Positions 49,101 through 60,956 of a stretch of 64,000 nt of DNA are shown piece after piece. The stretch spans positions 898,501-962,500 of the forward strand of contig JAKOGI010000025.1 in assembly GCA_029747015.1 (NCBI GenBank), in the 5' to 3' direction. The DNA comes from Carnegiea gigantea. Its lineage: Eukaryota > Streptophyta > Magnoliopsida > Caryophyllales > Cactaceae. Numbering within the stretch: position 1 is the first letter of the stretch; the number at the start of each line of letters is the position of its first letter. Made by a program: the position numbers and the translations under genes. Below the pieces are notes generated by a model that saw only the letters and a list, made by a program, of their open reading frames with translations, had not been told where the DNA came from and did no database searches.

Positions 49101-52100
49101 CTGGCAACCACAGATATTAATCAGCTAACTTAAGATATACATTTTGAAATTTTTTATTGGTGATTTTTGGCTTTTTGCTATAAATAAAAAGTGAAATGCA
49201 TTTGTAATTCAGATTATACTCATTAACTCACCCATCTCTAAGATCCTCAAATACATTGTCAATGCATCTTGAATTACCAAGACTGTTTAACCAAAAGCGA
49301 AAGGCTCTTTCTTCGCGCGAGACTTGAGCATCATCGGGTGAAGTATCAAGAAAAGATACCTGTTTGGTTTGAGTAGAGAGCCCATTCCTACAGCATCAAT
49401 ACAACAGATGTTTCCAAGGGATTAATTCGCTAAACAGATGAAGAATATAGGTAACAGAAAGTAGTTGACCAAATATTGACAATGATCCCCCACAGGGGGG
49501 GACGGATGATGTTGAGTCCTTGCATCAGTTTACTGTATAAGATTCTCCGGAGCATTTTGGTTACATCTAGCCTATGTCAAATCCTCTAAACACTATTGCA
49601 TGACTTCCTAGTTCAGCATCAGTTCGCTCGAAAAAACACTACTACATAGCTGATGCCACAATGCATCAGAAACAAATTTCCCCGTAAGACAATCAAATGG
49701 ATGAAGTTCAGGGTACTGAAAAAGCCACATCAACAAAGCCTAAAACTACGAAGTACTCCAGATTAATAAGTTTGCAAATATTAACCCTCACCTGTGCTGG
49801 AAAACATGTGCAACAAAAGCAAGGTTCAGATTTGGTGAACCTTCTACTATGTCCTTTGCCGTCAGATATCTTTTACAGCCCATCTTGTCAGCATGTTCAA
49901 GAACCAGTTTTGCTCTCTGTAGAGGATCTTTTACAGTCAACGCTAATGGATTACTGTGCTCGGGAGCAAGGACATTTAAGAGGTGAGCATAAGCTTCTCC
50001 ATCCTGTCAAAGAAATTAACTGCTGAGTTAGCAACTCCCAAATAAGCATACAGCGGGAATGTGAAAGTCAATATACAAACAGAAAGCCTCATCCCACCAT
50101 CGGCAATCAGTTCAAATGCCCGAAATAAGGAGCGTTTATCTGGCCTATCTTCATAAGAACAAGCCAGTATTTATCGTGTCAACTGTCAGCAAATCAAGTT
50201 CTCACATCATGCTTCAACAGCAGAGTAATTTCACACAAATTTGCGAGTTTCTTTCAGTTATCTAGTCATGTAGGGGGGGGAGACACTGCAAACACGGGAT
50301 TACCATAGGACACTAAAAACACAGCAGTACCATTTCTTTTAGCATAGACGAGGAGAGTAGAAGTAAATTTGGGAGTTATTAGAGTTATCATGATCCTGAA
50401 GTACTAACTTTTTGGTGGCATCAAAACATACTCCACAGTTGTTTCATTGGCTTTTGCTCCTTCATACCACGGAGAAATGAAAATCAATGCATGCCAAAGA
50501 CATAGCATATAATGGACCATCTTGGGTAGCTGACCCAAAGACAATTCAAACATAGGCATATACCTTTATGTCAGAGGAGAAGTTCGTCACAACTTTCTTG
50601 TATCCAGCCTTTTTTAATTGGAAGTTCATCCATCTCAGCAAGATTTTTTCTGGTGGAAGACTTAATAGCTCTTCCGCATCCTGAGGGATCAATCAAACTC
50701 ATACAAATAAGACTTTTGCGTTGGACATCAACCATGCACATCATCAACCAAAGATCTTTACCTCACTGCTATCGACCAATTCAACCAACTGAGGTGTTTT
50801 CTTTAAGTTGAGGTCAGCTAAAAGTTGTATCTGTTATTTTTAAAAAATAATAATAATAAGACCAATAAGAATTTCAGCATATACAAGAAAATACTTCACA
50901 TAGTATGTATTGCTTTTTATTCATGAATGCTAGATTCATCTTGTTTGAAACATGGTACAATATATCCGCTCCTCATAAACATAGAAACCAATAAAAGGCT
51001 GAATGAAAGGATGACAATTTGTACCTTTATGATTTGCGCAATTAATCCCAGCACAAGATGACGCTGTCAGAAAACCAGATAATATATCAGTGTTAATTGT
51101 GAAAACACTATAATCCATCACTGAAAATGAAGTTGTGAATGAAAGCATGAATCAGTTAAATAATGAAATGAAAAGAAGAAGATGACACAAAGTGAAACTA
51201 CGGTCTAAAGAGTAATGTCATATGTTCTTTCATCCCTAATTATGCAGCCCCTATTAATATCATATTGTTCAAGTAATGCATTCAGTTCTATACTTAAGCA
51301 TGCTGATGGCTGCATGTGAAAAGCTGCACTCCTTTTAAATGCAATTGCTTACAATAACTTCCCTCTTTTCATTTTGGGGGAGGGGGGCGCTGGGTGAGTT
51401 GGGGAGGAAGTGGGTAATAACTTGGAACAATTGGGCAAAATTCTTCAGAGTCTGGAGTATATGCACAAATTCGAGGAGACAAATAATATGAAGACTCAAC
51501 CGAAGCTGCAATTCCATCATACCCTTCCTTCAATAAAATCTTGAGTTCCAATGTTAACCACTGTACACCCAATAGCCTTGGCTGAGTTTAGGCATAATGT
51601 GTGGTTTTCATTTCTCTCCCAAAGGTTGAGAACTCTTTTCATGTTGATAGCACGTTCATCAATTGTCCCAGGGACAGCCACGTTGATGAGCTTACTACAT
51701 TGTATGCAAAGTCAAGTTAGAAAACCATCAAGGTTCAGAACTAATGACACTTGAGACTTGCAATGCAAAGTAGAAAGGCAAGGATAATTACCAAAGGAGG
51801 ACGCCATCCTTAGCAATCTCAAACAGATCATTGGTTGAAGGATCTATGGGAAGGTATTGCTTTAGGAACTTATCCTCTCCAAGATAATTGTTGATGTGTG
51901 CTGCATAAGCTGATTTCTCAGACTCACTGATTGTATGAAGCAATAATGTCGTAGCAGCCTTGAGAAATTCTGACGAGTTTTTAGCAGGACTTCCCATTTT
52001 TGAGCTTGCATGTGCACGCAATTTTAAATATGCCTGTAAAATCACAACAAAGTTCTTACCCCACGATACCAAAATGCAGTTTCCTTTATTCAGACTGTGT

Positions 52101-53072
52101 AATATTTGAGAATAACCATTCAATTAATTGAAGAAATTTCATACATGGCTGAGCTAAACCAACTTCAAAAACATTTCTCCAAGAACAATAAAAGAACCAG
52201 GGGATACAAGATATTCCCTCAAAGTCCAATTTGGGTGCTTAACAAATATTTAAGCAAATTTGGTTTCCTTTTCATCCTCTTATTTCTCCCCCACTCATTT
52301 TTCTCTGTGTTTTTTATTTCATTTATTTACTTATTTATTTTCCACCAGCGCATACTGAACCTGTTGCTTAGAAATCAACCCAGCCAAGCTCGCATTTACA
52401 ATTGCACTTACATAAGCCTTTGATCAGTACTGACATTGTAAGGATTAATCGAGATATTCGTCGCCTTCGGATTCAAGTACACAAAATCAATGAATCCTAA
52501 CAAATGACATAGAATTAGCTCAATCAATATATCAACCTGTTATAGACACCGTATCAACGATAACTATAACCTAGATGCTGATCGTTTGGCCTTGAATAAT
52601 TTTTCTGTATCTCTTCTATCGGAACAGATGAATTCATTCAACTAAGTCACCAATTCAATTGTAAAACGATAATTAACGAGGGTAAAAAAAAAAAAAAAAA
52701 AAAAAAACAAACACAAGAAACAAGAAAATCAAGCAGACTTACTCTTAAAAATAGCTCAAAATCAACCTCATCATTCATATTCTGATACGAGCTTCGAAGA
52801 AACGAATCTCTCTCTTCTTCGGTTAGGTTTTCTCCAACAACCTTGAGCTTCGACATCTTCGACGGCAAATCGGCAAGCGTAAGAGGTCCACTCTCTCTCC
52901 TCATCGCAAGATACTGCAATTGAAACGCAGATTTTCAGCGATGATCTGGGAATCACTGCAGAAGAAGAAGAAGAAGCACAATTACCTGAGATTTCAAGCT
53001 CCGAAGCTCAACTTGAGTGAACTGATTTTGTAGCCATGGATCTGACACCAAAATCCCTACGTAACCAGCCAT
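46111..53072 (-). CDS. FIM: Fimbrin (plastin), actin-bundling protein
   Basis: Fourteen exons: 53072-52986, 52913-52743, 52033-51792, 51694-51523, 51063-51025, 50830-50762, 50680-50564, 50003-49792, 49387-49232, 49067-48868, 48705-48548, 47796-47700, 46749-46658 and 46281-46111. All junctions are GT..AG, and the joined frame is 660 residues, the normal plant fimbrin length. The N-terminus [20 protein letters not shown] and an EF-hand-like region (1-86) lack clear calcium ligands. Four calponin-homology domains in two tandem actin-binding units follow: [20 protein letters not shown] in the first, [16 protein letters not shown] in the second, [20 protein letters not shown] in the third, and [16 protein letters not shown] at the end of the fourth. 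The tail is Ser/Asp/Glu-rich. The protein cross-links actin filaments in the cytoplasm. In CH1 the usual EGRP reads EGRR across the 51523/51063 junction. The paralogue number is not assigned. Confidence 0.96.
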
Positions 53073-53079
53073 TTCTTTG

Positions 53080-53342
53080 CACTATGAATCGATCGATTGC
53101 TCTGTTTCTCTGTGTTCTTCTTTGTCTGAGGTGCTTTCTCTCTCTTCGCCTCTCTTTCTCTCTCTAAATTTGCGGAGTTTGGTGTAGAGGAGTGAGAGAG
53201 AGGAAGAGTGGGGAAGAAGGACAGGGAGGAGCTGTCAGTGTAGCAAAGCTGATTTTGCTTACTTTAGAGAATTCAAATTATGACGGTTTTGTCCCTCCTC
53301 CCTCGTTTTACCGTTGTCAGTCAGGCTTTCCCTTGTAAAATT
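53080..53342. other. Presumed fimbrin leader and promoter
   Basis: A CT/GA-rich tract (53100-53220) probably forms the 5' UTR. No good TATA box lies within 250 bases of the start codon, so a TATA-less or CT-rich (Y-patch) core promoter is likely. Confidence 0.4.
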
Positions 53343-54515
53343 TCCCATTTTTAAAACTATATATTTATGCCACTATTACTTTATGATTTTTCTTCTTCTA
53401 TTTTTTTCCCAAAAAAATATTATTCTTTTTTATTTTGACAATATTGTTCTTTTTTAATTATTGTTTTAGTAATGGTACTAGGACCGAGCAAAAAAATCGG
53501 GCATCCGATTCAGACCAACCGGGTCCATACTCGAACCCGGTTGAACTGGAACCGGCTCCAACCAGATCCGGAGTCGGGTCCTAAAAACTTGAAACCAGAA
53601 CCGGACCAGTTACCTGGTTATCCGATACAATCAGTTTTTTAAAAATAAATTATTAAGTTACCTACGTACCCATTGACATCATGTGTTGTTCTTCCGATGC
53701 CATCATAATTTCTGATTATACCTTGATATTACTAAATCCTTCTGTTAATTTAAAATACTGTGAGAAGATATTTTTTTTAATACTTGGATGAAACGCAATG
53801 TTGTTTATTAGCTAACTAATTGGACTTTAATTCATGGTAAATGTCTAGTTGATACTCTATTAAATTTGATTTTGAACGATCGATTAGTTAGGTTGTTGGA
53901 TGTATTGGTTTTCTCACAAAGTCACAACTACAAGCCAAAATTTTAAATGAAATGAAATAAGACATAGTAGGAACAAATTTTGGATCCGGTTCCAACCGGT
54001 ACCGGATCGGTCCAGATTTTTGGACTCGGTTCCAACCAGCATCGGGACCAATTTCACGAAAATGAACCGGATATTCGGTCTTTCTCAGCCCTAAACAGTA
54101 CTATAGTGTTTACAATCTATACTATAGTCTTGTATCTTAACAGTTTCAATGGTGTTTAAAAAAAAATGAAAAAGAAAGTATCAAAGCTTATAAAAGTTTG
54201 ACCTGAAGTTCACCTAAACCGAGTGTGCTTATGCCCATTTTTATGTGATATATAAAATGTCCAATTTTTAAAACTATTTATGCCACTATTACTTTATGAT
54301 TTTTCTTCTTCTATTTTTTTGTTTTGACAATGTTGTCAATTTTTTTGTTGTTGTTGTTTTAATAAGAGTACTATATTATTTACAATTTATACCATAATTC
54401 TGTATCTTAATAGTTTTAAAAAATAAAAAAGAAAGTGTCAAAGCTTATACAAACAAAGTTTGAACCGAAATTCACCTAAATTAAGGTGCCTATGCTGCTT
54501 TTTTTAATTCACCGA
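53343..54515 (+). repeat. Tandem duplication of about 260 bases, first copy interrupted by a hAT element
   Basis: Copy 1 is 53343-53478 plus 54094-54238; copy 2 is 54258-54515. Shared blocks in order are TTTTTAAAACTAT, TTTATGCCACTATTACTTTA, TGATTTTTCTTCTTCTATTT, TTGACAAT, GTAC, TATTTACAATTTATAC-like, TGTATCTTAA, AAAGAAAGT, TCAAAGCTTATA and TTCACCTAAA. Only copy 1 carries the 615-bp insertion. Confidence 0.9.
53479..54093. mobile_element. hAT-type non-autonomous element
   Basis: 615 bp. It begins TAGGACCGAG and ends CTCAGCCCTA, an inverted pair of TAGGRCYGAG, flanked by AATGGTAC (53471-53478) and AACAGTAC (54094-54101), an 8-bp target duplication with two changes. The unoccupied counterpart in the neighbouring duplicate reads AAGAGTAC (54364-54371), which confirms both borders. 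Inside are inverted GGTTCCAACCGG-, CCGGATC- and AACCGG-rich zones near both ends; no transposase is encoded. TIR wording and 8-bp TSD indicate the hAT superfamily. Confidence 0.88.
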
Positions 54516-54852
54516 AATTCACCTAAATTTTCGATATGATGCAGTTAAGTAGAAATAACATTTTCATAATGCCAAGATAATTATATCTCCAACCAAAGGA
54601 AAAGGGAAAATTTAAAGCTAATTACATCTTTTTTTTATTATAAACTTCTAAAGTCAATATTTGTTTAAGAAAAAGATAATGCCTTGTTCACTTATTTAAT
54701 TTGAAACTATTAAGTCTACAAAAATTATATGGGAGTATCGGATGTTAAAATCTGAACTGTCATATATGATAATTATTTTATTGTTCAATACTCAACTCTT
54801 ATTCCACGATATATCTCTAAAGCAAAATATATTCATCCTTCTCATATACTAT

Positions 54853-55121
54853 GAGCCTATTCATTTTAGCATTTAGGATTAGTGTTTAGTAGTTAGCAAC
54901 GGTTTATCTGTTGTTACAAGTATTTACCAGCAGTTAGAAATGGCGGTTAGCATTTACATATAGTATTCACAAATAGACGATAGCGGTTAGCCTACACTTA
55001 CCAGTGTTTACCAGCAGTTATGTGGCTAACGATTAGTGGTTAACAACATTTGAAAGTTGTTAAAACTTAAAAGCAGCTAGCAATTACCAAACGCTTTCTA
55101 AATACCGAAACAAACAGACCC
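54853..55121. mobile_element. MITE candidate with GCCTATTCATTTT-type ends
   Basis: The left end GAGCCTATTCATTTTAGC and the right end CCGAAACAAACAGACCC form an imperfect inverted repeat whose mismatches are all transitions. The interior is rich in AGCRGTTAGC and TTACCAGCAGTTA units. Non-coding, 269 bp. The target duplication is unclear (only TAT is shared), so hAT versus Harbinger is undecided. Confidence 0.5.
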
Positions 55122-55124
55122 TAT

Positions 55125-56240
55125 ATATCGTATTATGAACTAGGGCTTGTAATATAATGCGTATCATATTATAGACTCGAGCTTAAAATATAAAATGTCA
55201 TTTGATGCACTCCTTTTGATTCATTAAGAGGATGCAAGTCTTCAAGAATGTGAACCCCCCAAAATGGAGGTAGAAAGGCAAGGCCCATTCATAAATCATA
55301 GCGGTGGGAGGGAGCGTAGCGATCAATTTCATGGTATCCGCTTACATGATGACCCAACACGTGAACGGCAAACCTTTTTACACAACACATTTAAATTAAG
55401 CAGGCAACGCATGTGACTACGTGAGATAAAAGCTCCTTTTTAAAAAACATAACTCTCCACAACTACAGCCCTTAACCAAGTAATTAAAACATAAAAATTG
55501 GATTTTTTATGCGAATAATTTAACCTTTCAGAATTTAGATATTAACAAATCAACTTTTAAAAATAGCGAATATTAGTCAACAGTCACATCTTTAAATCTA
55601 TTTATTCTTAATAATTTATACTAAAAATTAGTAGTACTTTTCACATCGATTTTAACTCATATTAAATTACTTAGAATAACAGACCCAAAGTTAAATTTAA
55701 TAGATGTTATTTTTAAAGGTTGGATGATCGACAATCTAAACTTCCAAAGTTTAAATTAGCCTCTAACAAATTTTAAAAAAAGGTGAATAATCGCGCCGAT
55801 TCTCCTGAAATTAAAAAGTGAATTTGTTTAGTCAATTTGTAGAACCACCCCAGGCCCACTAGGCCCAGTGATAGAGATGAAGGGGGGGGGGGTAGCACTT
55901 GCTTTTTTCAAAAGTTCGTAAGACAGGGATAACCCAACGGCTAGTCGACCACCTTTGACACATCGCTGCTTCCTAACCAAACAAACTCCTTTGTTAATTT
56001 AAATAGTGGTGATCAGAAACTTCAAACTTGCAAGTAGTACGTGGATTTCAATTTCATGTCGTTTGATTTCAACTTTTCCTTGGCAAACAACGAAAGTTAC
56101 TGTTAACGTTTAATACTATTTTTCTGGGCATTAGGTATCTCATTAGTAAAGTTTATAAATTGATATTAGAAATTTAAATTAAGTTTGTATGTTCTTACTG
56201 TTATATTTACTTTTACGTTTAGACGAGTAAAATTCTAGTA
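55125..56240. other. Intergenic region, no gene recognised
   Basis: AT-rich, with a G11 run at 55882-55892 beside a GGCCCACTAGGCCC motif. There is no coding evidence. Confidence 0.5.
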
Positions 56241-56249
56241 ATACATCCT

Positions 56250-56381
56250 AGAGGTCCTAGACCGTCTCTTTCAATCACTGACGAAGTCAGGTTAGGCTAC
56301 CTACAATTCACCTCTTGGGGTGCGGCTCTTCCCCGGACCCTGCGTGAACGCGAGATGCTTGTGCACCGGGCTGCCCTTTTT
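56250..56381 (+). mobile_element. Au-type plant SINE, 5'-decayed
   Basis: GGTTAGGCTACCTACAATTC, then CTTCCCCGGACCCTGCGTGA, then TGTGCACCGGGCTGCCCTTT and a short T run, are the conserved 3' portion of Au-family SINEs. A weak box-B-like AGGTCCTAGACC lies at the left. The box A part is not recognisable and no TSD was found. Confidence 0.75.
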
Positions 56382-56617
56382 GGAAGGGAAAAATGCAGAA
56401 GCATTTGGAATTTCTTCGGTTTGTATAAATTATGCAGATGATATATTGACACTTACAACACAAAAAATTTAAATATTAATAAAAAATAATTTACAAATGA
56501 AAAAAAAAAAATACAACTTGTGATCAATTAAATAACTATATTTGCTTACCTGAAAATAACATCAGCACATATTATATCTTTTATTGTAATTTTAGCATTT
56601 ATCAGCTAAATTTAATT

Positions 56618-56738
56618 ATATGGGTCTTTTAAAATCGATCTCCCTGAAAATATAGATGTCTGAAAATGTAAAGTCACTTATATCTAGATCTTTTCAGACC
56701 CTGTAAAAGTGAAATCTACACTGAGAGAAGTTGCTTAT
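56618..56738 (+). mobile_element. SINE relic
   Basis: ATGGGTCTTTTAAAATCGAT, AGATGTCTGAAAATG, TAGATCTTTTCAGACCCTG and GTGAAATCTACACTGAGAG align in order with 28505-28625. Confidence 0.5.
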
Positions 56739-56739
56739 T

Positions 56740-59350
56740 AGCTAATTTTAACTAAGTTTTTTTTGCTATGTAAACAGTCTAAATACTACTATCATTTAAC
56801 CACCTTAACCTTAACGAATACATCATCAACAATAAATTACCATAAAATTGCAAGACAGGACTAGAGCCGACTCAATAACATCCAAATAATATATCAGTTG
56901 AACACCATTCAAACATTTGCACAATAATGAAGCGAGACATATACCTAACACAATTCATTATCAGTTGAACAAGAACAGCAGCTACTTACCTAGCTGTGTT
57001 GCACTATCAATTCAAGACCCACACATAAAATGTGGTCTCAAAGAAAAGAAGAATAGGATGGGGTTCTTCATAAAAGAAAAAGAAAAATAAAAAGGGTAGG
57101 CCTGTTGGATAGTGGGGCCTGCCTAAGCCTAGCCAAGCCAAACAAATAAAAATACCCCTTAACAAAATTTTGGGGTTTTATAAAAATATAGCAATAATAT
57201 ATCAATACCAAAGATTATAAAGCATGTTACTATATATAATATGGGTGATTCCATGCTGTATGGAGCTTGGTGGACCTCACACCCACATGGAATTCTGATC
57301 CTTGTAATTGAACCCTTGAAAGCATCATCATTGCTCTAGTGTTTCTGATCATCTGATCTAATCATACATTACCTAATTGAACCTTTTTGGGTCTTTTGGA
57401 TACAACCTATCTATAATCGGAAATAAGGTTGTTAAATTTGACCATTTCAATCATACTTAAGTAAAACTCTGAAGTATGGCTATGAATTAATTCATCGCAG
57501 TGAAGGTTGTCCATGATCGACACTAAGAAGGAAAGATAAATTTGGAGAAAAATATAAGATCTATAATTTGCGGCAAGGATGACAGGAAACCAAAAGGATG
57601 GCGTAATGTAAATGTAGTTAAGCAGGAGACAAGCTAGTTTTGACTTGTGGGTTGCTTAATGACCTCTCATAGCAAAAAGTTCTACTACTAATATGTCAAA
57701 TTTTATGAAACAGACCATGCAGCCAAAGAAGCCCCTAATGAGCAACTCAAGATGCTCAAAATGCAACAAACGCACATCAATAACTCATAATGTGGATCCT
57801 GCATTGCGGAGTTTGAGAAAATTCAGATGTAGACAGTATTATTTCTGCACATATTTATGCCCACAAAGAACTCGAATATAAGAGACTGACATCATGAAAA
57901 GGTGCTGAAAGTGTCCTTTCTTGAATACTAATATTGGAAACTTGCAAATGAACCAAACAGTACGGGAGGTGTGTGAGAATTTTAAGCCCAAACTACTAAA
58001 AAATGTCCCAGAGGACCTAAGGGCAACATGGTGGGTTGGAAAAGTTGATCCAAACCATTGTTTGACAAGAACAGCCCAAGTAACCCAAAGTATTATCTGT
58101 AGAAAAAGTGACTGTTATTCAGAAAAGTTTGAAAAAGATGTCCATACAAAATGAAGAAAAAGAAAGCAAAGCATAAGTTGCCCATCACAGATGTGCGGTT
58201 GTCGTACCAGCAAGATTTTTGTTAGTATCAATTCATGATATAAGTAATCAGCTATAAAATCCAAGACATATGTACTCAAATGTTGGATTTACCAGTTCTC
58301 TTCTTAAAATTGTGGATGTATTAGGTCCAAAGTACGGAATTCCTAATTCGAGACACTTGACGGTCCCAATATCTATATATATATTTGAGACGAAATGAAT
58401 AGTTAGATTACCTTGGACATGGTCTTGAGAGACATGCACAAGTGCACTGGAAGTTGCTTCATGTCCGTTACCTTGTTAGACTCTACTGTGGGTAGCGTGA
58501 TGAAGTGGATACCAAATATGGTGCCATCAGAAGAGTGTAAATTGAGAGCAGTGCAAGGATCATCCTAACTTTAGGGCAATTATGTGTTCGGATGTGAACA
58601 ACAACATATTGCTCATAATGTGTGTAACCTATAAGTATTGACAACAAAACCCAATTTCTTGAAGTCATTTGCGCATTTGCCATGCATTTAAGAATGTCCA
58701 AAAGTGTCGGTGTCTGTCACGTATATGTGAAGCCGTAGAGAATGTTGATACTTCTTATCTTAGCTTGATGGAATGGTAGCATTTTTCACGCTAAGATTAT
58801 ATCTAGATTAAACAGACGAATTGGGCAATGTTTCTCCTTCATTCTCAATCAAGCAGCAATGTCATGTTCTCAAATCTCAAACCCCAAATAAGCTTACTCA
58901 CTCATCACCATTCCAAGGAGAGCATTGATCGTGCAAAATTGATGCATGAGCATGTCTTTGTTGATTACTTCACTGGTAGTCAAATCAACTTCAGTTCAAT
59001 CTTGCCCCCCAACCTGCTCAAGGTTTGGGGTTTAAACAATAGACATTTTGTGAAATCAAACCCTACCAGGTATGACTAAACTATTAAGCAATCAAGGATA
59101 CTCCTACTTCTCAATTAACAAACACACCAATGCCCCAGACCCAGCAAGACATAACCCATCTGAGAAAAAGTAACCCAGAACCAAATTAACAAGCAAAGAA
59201 CAAGAGAAGAAAGGGGCTTACAAGAGTAATTATGCACAAAAATGAAGGCAACGTTTGGAAGAGGAAAAATAATTAAGCAAGGAAATTTATTGACGGGCAT
59301 GCCACGGCTAAATGCTTGGAGACCCCATTAAAAACTGTACGCATTTCGCC
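56740..59350. other. Intergenic region, no gene recognised
   Basis: Several frames of 60-83 codons (57693-57881, 57921-58154, 58248-58439, 58483-58701, 58828-59079) have no recognisable domain and no joining splice pattern. The base composition from 57690 to 59100 is less AT-rich than the flanks, so a non-coding or decayed transcribed unit is possible. Confidence 0.4.
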
Positions 59351-59357
59351 AACAGTT

Positions 59358-59361
59358 AAAA
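59358..59361 (-). terminator. RNA polymerase III terminator (TTTT)
   Basis: Four T residues on the minus strand, three bases past the tRNA 3' end. Confidence 0.7.
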
Positions 59362-59364
59362 TGC

Positions 59365-59435
59365 GCCGTCTGTGGGGATCGAACCCACGACCACATGGTT
59401 AAAAGCCATGCGCTCTACCGCTGAGCTAAGACGGC
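59365..59435 (-). tRNA. tRNA-Lys (anticodon UUU)
   Basis: 71 bases fold into a complete cloverleaf without an intron: acceptor GCCGTCT/AGACGGC (7 pairs), D stem GCTC/GAGC with loop AGCGGTA, anticodon stem CATGG/CCATG with loop CTTTTAA, variable loop TGGTC, T stem GTGGG/CCCAC with loop TTCGATC. Box A and box B (GGTTCGATCCC) are intact. Upstream on the minus strand a CAACA (59440-59436) fits the plant CAA start motif, and TTTT follows the gene. CCA is not encoded. It is therefore likely functional. Confidence 0.97.
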
Positions 59436-60950
59436 TGTTGAGGTCTGCTGAGCTATGGCAATCTTTATAGGCGGCCTTTCATTTTCAAACCTGGGATCAC
59501 CACTATTACAAACGAATGTTATTACCAAACCCAGATGACAAGAATTTGCATCTTTTGAGTCTTGCCATCTAACAATTCCTCCAAATATCAATTACAGTAA
59601 TTTAAAAAATTTTAAAAAATACACATAAAAATTGGCACATGAAAAAAGTGACTAAAACTTTGCTCGTTTTATGGTTGACTATTCCAGTTCTTGTATTCAT
59701 TTAAAGAGCACACGAAAGCTCAAGAAGCATTCTTTTTGTTGCAGAGGGGGTGCCTAGAGGGAGCTGAGAAAACATCTTGTGAATAGTCATAAAATACCTT
59801 TGTTAATCATTAATAATTGTCAAAGAAATACAAAAACAATACAATATTTAGCCCATATTGATAAATCTGTCTCCAGTAGGTTGAAGGAAAATATAACCGG
59901 TAGAAACTTGAATCACCATATTACCTTAAATAAAAGTTTAAAATTACCCATCTTCTTAAGTAAACCACCTTGTATTAAAAGTCGCATTGAAGACCAAAAA
60001 CGTGTAGGCTCGAGGCTAGCCATAGCAAAAATCACTTCAATAGTTCAATCAATAAAAACTAACAATACTATGACACGAATTGACTTAAGCCCAAAATTAC
60101 ATGGGTTGTTGACATGTTGATTTTTTTTTGGGGGGGAGCATTAATGAGGCTTCTAAAAAACCAAAAATAAAAACGACATAGTTATATATGCAACAAGAGA
60201 AATATCAAGCCTGCTTATCAATGTTGACATGTTGATGTTACGATGCACGCACGAAAGCCTAATGAACCTGTCACTGGCTCACTGTAGTTTCAATTTGCAC
60301 CTCCCAAGGGCCCTAGGCCTGGCCACTCACACCACAATCAATCCCCTTCTACTCCATCGCTATGGCTCTAAAAGATTCCAATTAACCCTGTCTTCTTCCT
60401 CAATACCCCAAATATGTGGATGTGGCTGTTGCTCTAAGAGATTTCCAAAGCGTAGTTTTCCTTCCCATAAACCAAAATTCATGAATCAAATGACGCATCC
60501 GATAATGGAAATCACAAGCCCCCTTAACAAGCCCAGCTGCCAAGGTCTCCAAATCAGTGTTGACCTATGTCAGCTTGGTACCGATTGTAGCTCGATTCAT
60601 CCTGCTATGTCGGATGTTTCCCTTGATGTTTTCTATTACTCCTTGTTCATCTCCAACTATTTTAACACCCACAACCTTTCCGACCTCCCAATCATCAATT
60701 GCCTCTTGAACGCTATCCAGTGTGCTATTTTCATGATTATTTTCCTCTCTATTGCTTGCAACTTCCAAATTAGTTACCTCTTTCTACACTTTTTGGTCAC
60801 CCTTTTCGTATCATGAAACATAAAAGGCCCAACAACTAGAATGACGTCCAAACCATTTCATCTAATTAAATTAGTTTAACTTTGACCCAATTTTACATAT
60901 CCAATGCAAGATTGCACACCTTTGATAGAAAATTTCTTCATATAGAGGTT
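59436..60950. other. Intergenic region with a possible LINE-like relic
   Basis: The longest plus-strand frame (60229-60816, 195 codons) has no recognisable product. On the minus strand 60768-60565 reads SVQEAIDDWEVGKVVGVKIV, loosely like the linker between gag and endonuclease in plant LINEs, but the rest is unreadable. I do not call a gene. Confidence 0.35.
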
Positions 60951-60956
60951 TACTTA

